Shown: piece by piece, positions 10,444-20,000 of the stretch | Numbering within the stretch: position 1 is the first letter of the stretch | How the letters are laid out: every line of letters begins with the position of its first letter | From: Aureococcus anophagefferens | Lineage: Eukaryota; Sar; Pelagophyceae; Pelagomonadales; Pelagomonadaceae | Direction of reading: 5' to 3' | DNA: 64,000 bases | Assembly (NCBI RefSeq): GCF_000186865.1 | Contig: NW_008705565.1 | Location: 1,759,686 to 1,823,685, forward strand | Translations under genes and position numbers: made by a program | The notes under the pieces: model-generated | What the model was told of the DNA's origin: nothing | The model's input: only the letters and a program-made list of their open reading frames with translations | Databases searched by the model: none

Positions 10444-12795
10444 TTAAGCGGCCGCGCGGCGCGCGCGCGCGACTTCGGCGTTGCGCCCCTTGGCCTCGTT
10501 CACGCGCTTCGCGTGCTTCTCGTCGAGCGACGGGTCGAGCCAGCCGACGAGGCCGCCGGCGCCCGGCGGGCCGCCGTTCCGCAGCCCCGGGATCAGGCGC
10601 ACGCCGGCGTAGTAAGGGCCCGATTCCCTTCCGATCATCTCGCGGTTCGCGCGGTTCAGGGGCTTGAGGGCCTTGTCGACGTCATACGCGTGGATGTCGA
10701 GCCTGTCGCGCGTCCGCTGCTCGACCTTCGTGGCGACCTCGCGAGCGTGGCCCGCGTCGACGATCGCGAAGGCCCGCGGCTTTATCTTCCGGAGCTCCAT
10801 TTCGCGAAAGCCGCGCACGAGCTTTAAGGGCTCCTCGGGGTTCGCCAAGCCGATGCCGGGCCGCTGCTTCACCGTTCCGTCCGCGAGAACTTTGCACACA
10901 GTCGCACCATTCAAGTCGCCCTCCCGCTCGATGCTCCACTTTCTGGCGGCTTGATCCGTCGACGTCGCGAGCACGATGTAGTAGATGACCCAGTCCCCGT
11001 CGTGGTCCGGTTCGCCGAGCTGTTTCCGCAGCTCTTCGACCTTGCGCAGCGTCAACGAAAAGCCCTCGTCCGACACCGCCTCCACGTCGACCCCATCAGG
11101 AATTCCAGCCACGTCGCGGATGCTCGCGGCGGCCCGACGTTCGTCGCGAGCGGCATGGAAAGCAGTTCCTCTCAAAAGAATCTTCTCGCGTCCGCCACGC
11201 TCGGCATAATATGTTTTGCGTGATTGCTGCACCTGCTCTTTGTTCTCGCTCTTGAACTTCTGACTAGCCTTCGCTTTACCGCCCTTCAAAATTTGCAGCA
11301 CCTGCGACCTCTGGCATCTCACACACGACATGAATCTTTTCCCCTTTGCCTTGGCGTCGACCCCCCACTGGATTTTGTCGTCGGCCTTGTAGCAGAGCGG
11401 TTTTTTTTCCCAGTCCTTCCCGCTGCGACTGCGGCACGCCTGACAGCAGTGAACGTAAGGGCAATTGACGGCGTCGCAAGCGCAAAACTTGAGGCCAAGG
11501 TCCTGTGCTCTAGAAATCGTCATTCCAGAGTGAACCTGTGGCCTGGGCCCGAGCCAGGCCTCAGCCTCCTCCGTCGTCATCGTCTCCAACGGCAGCGGCC
11601 TCCCCTGCCATGTACGTTGCCGCGCCGCCGTCGGCGCCGAAGGTCGCGTCGCGTTTCGTTTCGCTAACGCCGCGCCTCGTTTCGCGTCTGGTAGCGCATT
11701 GATGTCGCTTAGGCAAACGATCGGGATATCCATCGTCTTTGCGTCCAAAAACTTCGTCGACCTCTCCTTCGACCGGTCGGAATCAAGAATGCTCCTTGAC
11801 ACCAGCAACACTCCCGTCGTTTTCGTGACCGAGCCCGAGGCCATGAGCTTCCCGCCCTTTCGCTTCACCAGCTCCTCGAGCTTCTCGCGCTCGTCCTCGG
11901 GGAAGCCCGTGCCGAGCACGTTCAATCCGACCAAGTTCACAACGGGGGGCTCCGCCGCGGGCTTCACGCCGCGCCGCGACTTCTTCGGCGGCGGCGGCTT
12001 CGTCGGCGACTTCGCTTTGCCCGCGGCCGTCGGCGCGTCGCCCTTGGCCTGCTGCGGCGACGGCGGCGCCCGCGCGCGCGCCTTCGTCTTCTCCGCCGCG
12101 GGCTCCGCCGCGGGCTCCGCCGCGGGCTCCGCCGCGGGCTCCGCCGCGGGCTTCACGCCGCGCCGCGACTTCTTCGGCGGCGGCGGCTTCGTCGGCGACT
12201 TCGCTTTGCCCGCGGCCGTCGGCGCGTCGCCCTTGGCCTGCTGCGGCGACGGCGGCGCCCGCGCGCGCGCCTTCGTCTTCGACGCCGCGGGCTCCGCCGC
12301 GGGCTCCGCCGCGGGCTTCACGCCGCGCCGCGACTTCTTCGGCGGCGGCGGCTTCGTCGGCGACTTCGCTTTGCCCGCGGCCGTCGGCGCGTCGCCCTTG
12401 GCCTGCTGCGGCGACGGCGGCGCCCGCGCGCGCGCCTTCGTCTTCGACGCCGCGGGCTCCGCCGCGGGCTCCGCCGCGGGCTTCACGCCGCGCCGCGACT
12501 TCTTCGACGGCGGCGGCTTCGTCGGCGCGGGGCCCGCGGGCGTCGGCGCGTCGCCCGTGGGCTTCGCCGGCGACGGCGGCGGCCACGCCGTCGAAGCACG
12601 CCACGCCGTCGAAGAAGGCGCGGCCGCCGCGCGGTACCCGCCCGGGGGCGTGCCGCAGAGCTTGCATGCTGCGCCACCGTCGCCGCAAATCGTCGAACTT
12701 TGGGCGAGGCGCTCGTTCTCGGCCTTGAGGCGCTTGATTTCGGCCTTGAGCGAGGCGAGGTAGGCCGCGGAGACGGTGACTTGTTTTTTAGGCAT
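10444..12795 (-). CDS. BRCT-domain protein with long basic tandem repeats
   Basis: 783 residues from the ATG at 12795; an in-frame ATG at 12930 would add 45 residues. A short N-terminal coiled coil (SLKAEIKRLKAENERLAQ) precedes four copies of a Lys/Pro/Ala-rich unit of 55-63 residues containing KKSRRGVKPAAEP. Next is a BRCT-like domain (GLNVLGTGFPEDEREKLEEL, GGKLMASGSVTKTTGVLLVS). A cysteine-rich patch (FCACDAVNCPYVHCCQACRS with later CVRCQ) may bind zinc. The C-terminal ~250 residues are globular and not recognised. BRCT plus basic repeats suggests a nuclear, DNA-damage or chromatin role, which is an inference. Confidence 0.7.
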   Translation of the reverse strand: MPKKQVTVSAAYLASLKAEIKRLKAENERLAQSSTICGDGGAACKLCGTPPGGYRAAAAPSSTAWRASTAWPPPSPAKPTGDAPTPAGPAPTKPPPSKKSRRGVKPAAEPAAEPAASKTKARARAPPSPQQAKGDAPTAAGKAKSPTKPPPPKKSRRGVKPAAEPAAEPAASKTKARARAPPSPQQAKGDAPTAAGKAKSPTKPPPPKKSRRGVKPAAEPAAEPAAEPAAEPAAEKTKARARAPPSPQQAKGDAPTAAGKAKSPTKPPPPKKSRRGVKPAAEPPVVNLVGLNVLGTGFPEDEREKLEELVKRKGGKLMASGSVTKTTGVLLVSRSILDSDRSKERSTKFLDAKTMDIPIVCLSDINALPDAKRGAALAKRNATRPSAPTAARQRTWQGRPLPLETMTTEEAEAWLGPRPQVHSGMTISRAQDLGLKFCACDAVNCPYVHCCQACRSRSGKDWEKKPLCYKADDKIQWGVDAKAKGKRFMSCVRCQRSQVLQILKGGKAKASQKFKSENKEQVQQSRKTYYAERGGREKILLRGTAFHAARDERRAAASIRDVAGIPDGVDVEAVSDEGFSLTLRKVEELRKQLGEPDHDGDWVIYYIVLATSTDQAARKWSIEREGDLNGATVCKVLADGTVKQRPGIGLANPEEPLKLVRGFREMELRKIKPRAFAIVDAGHAREVATKVEQRTRDRLDIHAYDVDKALKPLNRANREMIGRESGPYYAGVRLIPGLRNGGPPGAGGLVGWLDPSLDEKHAKRVNEAKGRNAEVARARRAAA
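11962..12560 (-). repeat. Coding tandem repeat, units of 165-189 bp
   Basis: The word CTTCACGCCGCGCCGCGACT (plus strand) recurs at 11962, 12151, 12316 and 12481, giving spacings of 189, 165 and 165 bp. The longer unit has extra GCGGGCTCCGCC (Ala-Glu-Pro-Ala) steps. Units are almost identical at DNA level, which points to recent amplification. All lie in frame within the BRCT gene. Confidence 0.9.
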
Positions 12796-12960
12796 GTTGA
12801 GGACCGTAATAATTGACGGTCGGCGAGCGGCGACAGTGTTTAGAGACGGCGAGGCGACAGAGAGTGGCGAGAAGAGAGGCCTCGCCAAGCAGGGCGAGGA
12901 TCTCTCGGCCGTGAGATCCTCTTCATTCATGGCGCAAGGGCAGCCCTGATGGTCGACGCC

Positions 12961-13105
12961 GCCGCGGCCGATGCGGTGCCAGCCCGGTGCGCGGGTTAGC
13001 CGGGTCCGACCCCGTCGGCCGCGGAAACCGTGCTGCGCGGGCCTGGCGCTGCGCGCCGCGGGCGCCGCGCGCCGGCGACGTCGCGACGCTCGCCGTCGAC
13101 AGCCG
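12961..13105 (+). repeat. Dispersed repeat, copy 1
   Basis: Related to 14285-14411 (same strand) and 45483-45602 (opposite strand). Shared words are an AG followed by CCGGGTCCGA and a later GCCGCGGGCGCC...GACGTCGCGACGCTCGC, coding for a GDVATLA-type peptide. It forms the 5' end of each adjoining repeat-protein fragment, so a dispersed exon or gene-family start is the simplest reading. Confidence 0.55.
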
Positions 13106-13673
13106 CCTCTGCGAGGAGAACCCGCACAACTTCACGGGCCTCGACCTCGAGACCGTCGTCCAGGGCACCACGACGGAGGAGCAGACCGTGCACACCGCGC
13201 TCGATGGCGCCTACCTCGACGGCTCCTACTACGAGCTCCAGCGCGGCACCGAGCGCGCGGCCCGCCTCGACTGGGGCGCGCCGGCCGAGGACGTCCAGGA
13301 CGCGCTCAACACGCTCACGCTCACGGACGCGCGCGTCGACATCATACCCGTCGGCGTCAACCCGTCGTTCCAGCCCGACTACATCATCCGCTCGTCGTGC
13401 TGGACTGCCCCGACCGCGCGGTACCGCGGAGCCAGCCCTTCGACGACGCGTGCAGTCCGTCTTCTTCTTCAACTTCTTCTTCGACGCCGTCGCCGTCGAC
13501 GTGCCCCAGCTCTTCTACGACACGAGGCCGACGACGGCTCCGGCGGAGACGCTCCGCCGCTCGCCGAGCCGCGCGGCGGTGGCCTCGCGCACTACGAGCT
13601 GCGCTCGCGACGGCCGATTAAGTTGGGACCTCAACTTTGTCTAGAGCCGCACGGGAAATATATTGGTCCGTGA
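12987..13673 (+). pseudogene. Fragment of a secreted repeat protein
   Basis: Open for 228 codons, but only the first ~130 look protein-like: GDVATLAVDSRLCEENP and a block LDWGAPAEDVQDALNTLTL with the alternating W-x-A-x-x-DV-x-x-AL pattern also seen at 14600-14700 (MEWQEAADEVEYVIEKL). After about 13420 the translation becomes arginine-rich and shows no domain. It lacks a signal peptide and the downstream repeats of the neighbouring gene. I read it as a truncated paralogue of the 14346-17001 gene; it could also be one exon of an unresolved gene. Confidence 0.4.
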
Positions 13674-13946
13674 CGACGGCGTCTGTTGCGACGATGTAGT
13701 CATTTTGTTTTTGTTTTTTTTGGAGGCCATGGGCGCGCCGACGCCGTGCTTCGCGTAGTAGCAGTTGTTCTCGACGATCACGCCGATGTTCGACTGGGCG
13801 TGCTCCAGGGCCGTGTCGAAGCAGATCTTGTGGGCCGCGTCGAACCTGCAGCGGTAGTCTCCGAAGGACGCGGACGGGCAGCAGGCCTCGCTGCCCTTGA
13901 TCGTCTCCCAGAGCGTCGGCGCGTCGGCGCAGCCGTCGACGCCCAT
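13641..13946 (-). CDS. Small Cys-containing protein, unknown
   Basis: 101 residues from ATG 13946. Residues 1-70 contain six cysteines (for example ACCPSASFGDYRC and CFDTALEHAQ). The tail KKNKNKMTT is encoded by an A-rich run that may be intron or 3' UTR. No family recognised and no signal peptide. It may be a terminal exon of a decayed extracellular protein, given its neighbours. Confidence 0.3.
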   Translation of the reverse strand: MGVDGCADAPTLWETIKGSEACCPSASFGDYRCRFDAAHKICFDTALEHAQSNIGVIVENNCYYAKHGVGAPMASKKNKNKMTTSSQQTPSSRTNIFPVRL

Positions 13947-14284
13947 CTCTTGGGCCTAGCCCGCAGGACACGCGGATTGTGGGCCGCGCGCCGCGGCGGC
14001 CCAGGGTCTCCGACGCGCAGCCTTCTTGGAGAGTACCAGATGCCGGTCAGTGCTAGCACTGCTCAGCGCCGCGGCGACATCGCCTTTGCAGCACGATGTC
14101 TTTCCTTTTTTCGAGGACTACACATTCGACCAAGTACGATACACTGGAGTTCGCGCGCATGCTGTGCCTCGCGCGCGACCGAAAGCTCCTGATCGTGAGA
14201 TGGGCCCCATGCTGCGGGCTGCCCAAGATGGTTCAACTCAGCCTTCAATTCAGTTTGTTGCCGCCCACTCAGACTGCTGCCCCA
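13947..14284. other. Gap without a supported gene
   Basis: About 340 bp between the small Cys-rich ORF and the next repeat copy. Less GC-rich than the surroundings. Reading frames on both strands are short and show no domain. Nothing else is supported. Confidence 0.5.
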
Positions 14285-14411
14285 GCCGATGCGGTGCTAA
14301 CCCAGCGCGCAAGCCAGCCGGGACCGATTCGTCGACCCCGGCACCTTGCTGCGAGGGCTCGGCGCCGCGGGCGCCGGCAACGTCGCGACGCTTGCCGTCG
14401 TCGACATCGGC
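14285..14411 (+). repeat. Dispersed repeat, copy 2
   Basis: Shares GCCGATGCGGTGC and the AGCCGGG(A/T)CCGA...GTCGCGACGCT words with copy 1, and the peptide AAGAGNVATLAVVDIG with copy 3 (AAGADDVATLAGAVDIG). It is the apparent 5' end of the next gene. Confidence 0.55.
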
Positions 14412-17001
14412 AACCGAGGGGCTGCCCACCATGCCCTGCTGGGCTCCTACGACGGCTACACGTACCCGCCGGGCGCGGGCAACCTCGACTCCATCACCTA
14501 CGACACCTCGAGCCTCCAGGGCACGACGCCCGCGGTGGTCAACGAGGTCCTGCGCACGGGCTCGACGCCCTTCAGCGGCACGTTCTCCGTCGCCTTCAAC
14601 GGCGCCAAGACGGAGGAGATGGAGTGGCAGGAGGCCGCGGACGAGGTCGAGTACGTCATCGAGAAGCTCGACACCATCGGCGAGATCCGCGTCGACCGCA
14701 CGGACATGGGGCTCCAGCGCATCCCGGGCGTGACGGCGACCTCTGCTTCGACGGCTCGTCGGCGTCGCTCGTCTACGACGCGAGCTTCGGCGACTCGTAC
14801 GACCGCGAGACGTCGCTCATGGACTACCTCGCGCCCGGCGAGGTCTTCCGCCTCGGCGGCGTCGACGGCGGCATCTACAGCTCGCACGCGGGCAAGGTTG
14901 ACGGCTCGGAGATGCTCGGCTCGCTCCTCGACTACTCGGAGAACGCGCCCCTCGTCGGCACGCCCCTGGGCCGGCGGCTAGGTCTTCGACGTCGCGCCGA
15001 TCGACGAGGTCGAGTACGGCGGCGTCGTCGTCGACGACGGCGCGGAGGCGAAGTACCTCGTCGGCGTCGGTCAGGCCTACGAGGTCGTCGTCGTCCGCCT
15101 CGCCGACGACGGCGCGCCCGACGCCTACGCCGTTTTAGGGGGCGACGTCGTCACGGGCCTCGACGACGCGACGGCGGAGACGTCCGTCGGCGCGGTCTGG
15201 ACCTACTACGACGCCGCGGACGACGGCGCGATCGTGCTCGTCGCGTCGTCGAACGACGGCTTCGGCGTCTTCCGCCTCGACACGCCCTTCGCCGTGCCCG
15301 ACGCCTGCTGGAACAGCGGCGACGACGTCGACGACCACGTCGCCTGCGCCGACAGCGGCGCGAGCGGCTACGCGCCCGTGGCCATCGCCTACGTCGTCGC
15401 CGCGGACGCCGCGGCGAGCAACGACGGCATGAACTGCCCCGTCGCCGACCTCTCGACGGCGCCGCCGTCCGCGGCGCCCACGGAGAGCTGCGCGACGCGC
15501 AAGACGGCCGTCTGCTGGGCCGACGGCGGCGTCGCGCCCTTTGGGTGCGACGACTTCGCGCCCGTGCAGATCCTGCGCGCCGAGGGCGACGACGCCTACA
15601 GTGCGATGCGCTTCGACCTCGCGTCGGGCACCTACGGCTTCCTCTTCGCCCTCGACTACTTCGACGGCGACGCCGTCAACGGCGCTGGGCTCCTCGAGAT
15701 CGGCGGCGCCGCCTACGCGATGGCGGCCTTCGACGACCGGCTCTGCCGCTTCGACGGCGACGGGTCCCTCTGCTTCGACGGCGCGCTCGCCTACGACTAC
15801 CCGAATGTCGCCGCCGTCGTCGGCACGACCTACTACTACTCCAAGTCGCCGGGCAAGAACGACAAGTCCTTCTACTTCGTCGAAAACGTCCACACGGACG
15901 ACCCCGTCTTCGTCGACGACGCGGCCTTCGTCGTGTCGCCGGACCTCTTCTCCTCGTCCCTGGGCGACGTCGTGCCGATCGTCGAGCGCGACGGCGCGGC
16001 GAGCGTCGTCGACGACGGCGAGGACTACCGGACGTACCTCGTGGGCCTCGGCCGCGCGTTCGAGGTCGTCGTCGTCCGCCTCGACGCGGACGGCCGCTAC
16101 CCGGAGGCCTACGCGGTCCTCGCGAGCGCCGTGGACTGGGGCGCGTACAACGCGACGCTCCCGGACGACAGCGCCTTCGGCGCGGGCTTCGGCTACGAGC
16201 TCGACACGGGCGAGAACCAGGTCTTCTTCGCGAACAACGACGGGTTCGGCATCTTCGAGGTCGAGCTGCCGCTCGCGGTGCCGTCGACGTGCTGGAACGC
16301 GGGCTCGTCGACGGCCTTCCACGCGCTCTGCTCCGCGACGGCGGCCGTGACGCGGCGCACGGACGCCGCGGCGGTCGCGAGCAACGACGGCTTCAACTGC
16401 GCGGGCGACGGCGGCAGCCCCATCGACACGATGCCGCCGACCGTCGCGCCGACGCTGCCCTGCGCGGAGGACCCGGGCCGGGGCACGTGCTGGGCCGACG
16501 CGTCCGTCGCGCCCTGGGACTGCGGCGCGTACCCCTACCCCGTCCAGGTGCTCCGGCTCTGGGACGACGCCGCGGGCGCGTACGAGGACGACTACGCCGT
16601 CGCGTCCGTGAACATCTGGCAGGGCACGTTCGACGTGCTCTACCACATGACCTACGCGTCCAGGGTCAACGCCGTGGACCTGCCCTTCAGCGACAACCAC
16701 GACGAGTACGTCGTCGCCGAGATCATCTTCGCGGCGACGGCCGAGCAGGCGCCGCTCGCGCCGTACCGCTGCAACGTGTCGTCGCCTCGCGCTCACGACG
16801 CCGTCCGCGCTCTCGACCTACTCGTCGACCTACGGCGGCTACGCGGCCGCCTCGAGCTCGAACACGAGCGGCTTCCTCCGCTCCTGGTGCGACTCCATCT
16901 GCCACGACGAGCTCGGTCCCGTTTCCATCGACGACCAGGTCGCCTGCTCGATCCTCGACGGCAACCAGCCCGGCGGCTCCACCAAGCTCGAGTACGAGTA
17001 G
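14346..17001 (+). CDS. Secreted-type repeat protein with broken reading frame
   Basis: Strong coding signal runs through, but the frame changes near 14740, 14965-14990 and 16780. Order: GNVATLAVVDIG and a filamin-like block; DGDLCFDGSSASLVYD; then two homologous units of ~300 residues with words YLVGVGQAYEVVVVRL / YLVGLGRAFEVVVVRL, SSNDGFGVF / NNDGFGIF and CWNSGDD / CWNAGSS. Pro/Thr-rich linkers (STAPPSAAPTES, MPPTVAPTLPC) like those of algal cell-surface proteins separate them. The C-terminus is read in a third frame to the TAG at 16999. The 14965 break could be a 28-bp GT-AG intron; the last has no splice signal. A decaying gene or assembly errors are the alternatives. No catalytic motif is seen. 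Confidence 0.5.
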
Positions 17002-17027
17002 AGTGAGCCCGCACTAGACCGGCCTAC

Positions 17028-20000
17028 TCAGGAGACGACGAGGCGCTTGCGCACGGTCACCTTGGGCGTCTCGCCCGGGGCCGCGCGCCAGAAGCGTAGG
17101 ATGGTCCTCTCTCTCAGGGAAGGGATTTTGAGCTGGGTCATCGGCACGCGGACGTGGACGAGGACGTTGTAGCCCTTCTTCTTGAGCTGGCTGATGATGA
17201 GGTCGCAGGGGGGCGTGCCAAAAAACGCGGGGACATTCTCCACGAAGCCGGCCTCGAGCTGCTTGTGGGTGTCGTGGTAGAGGAGGATCCAGATGAAACG
17301 CGCCTGCGTAGGAATCGTACTGAAGGTGAGAATATTTGCGCGCTCGGGACACGACTCTTTCGACCATCGTTCGAGATCTCGACCGTCCTTCGAAAGCTCG
17401 ACGAGAGAACACGAGTCGTCCAAAAGTCGGGCGAAACGACGTCGATGTGACCGAGACTGAAGTTCGGGTACCGCGCGGAAGCGCGCCACGAGCCAGACGT
17501 GGCTCCGGAGGGCAAACGGTAGAGTATCGTTGATCTTGGATGACCTAGAATGGCCGCGGCACGGGCCGGTGGCATTAAGAAAAAGTGAAGAGCCGCTCTT
17601 GAGCGCCTTCCTGGCGATGCCGGACGCCTCGGCCGCGTCTTCGAGGTCAGCGGCGACCTACGAAGCACCCCGACGACGATTTCGTGTCGCCCCGGTCGAA
17701 CACTCTCGAACGTAGCCACAGCCAGGACGCCGGCGGCCACCTTGCGCCCAAGCACGCCCATCTCATTGCAGAGCTTGAGGCGCTCGTCGTCGTTGTCCGT
17801 AGACAGCGACGCGGAGGAGCCGAGCCCTCCGGCCTGGCATCCGAGGGTGCCGAAGCCGGCGCCGACCCCGACGGAGAGCACCGCCGTGCCCGGGGACACG
17901 GCGCCGGCCTTGATCATCTGCTCCTGCGTGCGTGCGTGCGTCGGACCGAAATGAAGCCCTCGGCGTTCGGCCCCGCGCGGTCGAATCGTAGGCGTTTTTG
18001 GTCGATTCTGCGACGAGCGATCGCCTCTCGTCTCGACGCGACGCGCGACCTTCCACACGCCGTGCCGCGCGGTGATGCAGCGCGCGGCCCTGGGCATGAG
18101 CGCGTCGGCGAGCATGTGGCCGGCCTGCGCGCGATCGATAACGCAGGGGCAGGGCAAGGATCGGGATGCTCACCTTGGTTTTGTTTCCTCTCGCCTCGGC
18201 GAAGTTCAGAAATGCCTTCCGCTGCTTCACGTTTAATTCAAAGATGCCACAAAGCCGGGACGCCGACGACTGGAACTTGTCCGGCACTTTGACCTTGCCG
18301 TTCGCGGCCTTCTTCGAGGAAAAGCCGGAGGCCTTGATGGCGGCGATGTCGTCGTGGTTCTCGACGGTCGACAACGCGCTTAGACAGGACCGACGTAACG
18401 TCGGCAGAAACCTGCGTGGCGTGCGCTAGCTCCGTGAATTCGACGTCGTCTGGGCGGCGCGGGGCCGAACGTCGACGTCGTGTCGAATAATTGTTTGGAC
18501 CTCGGACCTACACGGGATGCAAATCTGCGCGAAGCGGCAGTCGCGAGTTGGCGCCGGTGTGGACCATTTCTGGAGTGGAGCGCCAAAAACGGCGCCCCGC
18601 CGGGACCCTCGAGGTCGCGAAGGGAAGGGAGCCGTTCTTGGGCCGTCTCTCTCATAAGGCTCTCTAATTTCTCGACCGTGCACATTTGGGGGCGCTCCAC
18701 GATGGCCTTCGTGAGGTCAATCCAGCCGACGGCGCCGCGCGGGTGCTCGTAGGGGATGAAGGTCTCGTAGACGATGACGTCCTCGAAGACCCAGGCGTGG
18801 ACCTGTGTGGAAATCAACCAGTGAGCTGGGACGTCGGGGCCAAACTTCAGAAATCTCTAGCTCGGTCAAATCGAAGTCGATTCGGCTGATTTTTGGACGA
18901 ATCGATTGCTCTCGTCGAGTTCTCGAAGCACAGCGAAAGAATCTGGTCCAAATCGTTCGATTACGCGCACATTGAAGTCGGGTTGAAGGTTTGATTTCCA
19001 CACAGGCGTGGACCTTTTTGTACTCGACGCTTTCGCGGAGCTCGTCGGCCGTGTCGGGCTCGCCGTCGTCGCGCGCGTGGACGCAGTGCTGCGGCTGGAG
19101 CGCGAGTAGCTCGACGTTGGTCAGCGGGCCCCGGGCCTCGGCCAACAAGCACTCGCCCATGACCATTGACCTGCCGCGCGACGATGACGATATTTCGACG
19201 TTTCCCCGGCCAAAAATCTCGAAATTCGGACGCAGGCGTTGACGACTTGGAGCAGATCAATCCAATCCGCTGGCCGACCTTGGCCGTGCCCTTGCCGCGG
19301 AGCTCGACCGTCTTCTCCCCGCGCAGGATCTTTTCGAGCCACTCGGCCTTGATGGGCAGCCCAAATTCGGGGCGGTCTCCGGGCTCGACGCGCGCCGTCG
19401 ACGCCAGCGCGGCGTCCATCTGGGCCACGACCTCGGCCTTCTTCGCGTCCGCGGCGGACGAGCCGCTGGGCTCCGGCGGGAGCGCGCGCGGCCGTTCCGG
19501 CGGGAGCGCGCGCGGCCGCCGCAGCTCGTCCTCGCCGTCGTCGCTGTCGAAGTCGACGTCGTCGTCGGAGACGTCGTCGTCGGAGATGACGGCGACGGAG
19601 AGCTCGCCCGCGTCCAAGCCCATGGCCCCGGCGCCGTCCTTGCAGCTGTCGCCGTCGCCGCCGTCGTCCCTGCGGCCGTCGCCGCCGCCGCCGCCGTCGT
19701 CCTCGCCGAAGTAGAAGCCGCCGGGGCCCAAGTCGTCGGCGACCACGCCCGCCTGCGTGTAGACCTTGCCCGCGTCCGTGTACCGCACGGTGACCGTTTC
19801 CACTACTGCCTCACACCTTCTGATCCAGCCGTCTTCGTCCCGCCACAAGACGTCGATCGGGAGCTCTTTATGGAGCCGGCGCCACTGAAGCTTGCGTCGC
19901 GTCGCCTCCGCGGCCGCTCGCCGCGCCGCTCGCGCCGCCACCGCCGCTTGCATCACCTTGAAGACCCGCAGGCGCGCGAGAAATCTCGTCGACTTCTCGC

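Noticed and set aside
14096..17017. 973-codon ORF through the repeat-protein region
   Set aside because: Only a short stretch (about 14740-14965) reads as protein; the remainder is an arginine-rich shadow of the neighbouring frame.
19500..19700. GTCGTC/CCGTCG runs considered as microsatellite
   Set aside because: They encode the acidic Asp/Ser linker of the ASCH protein in frame; ordinary low-complexity coding sequence.
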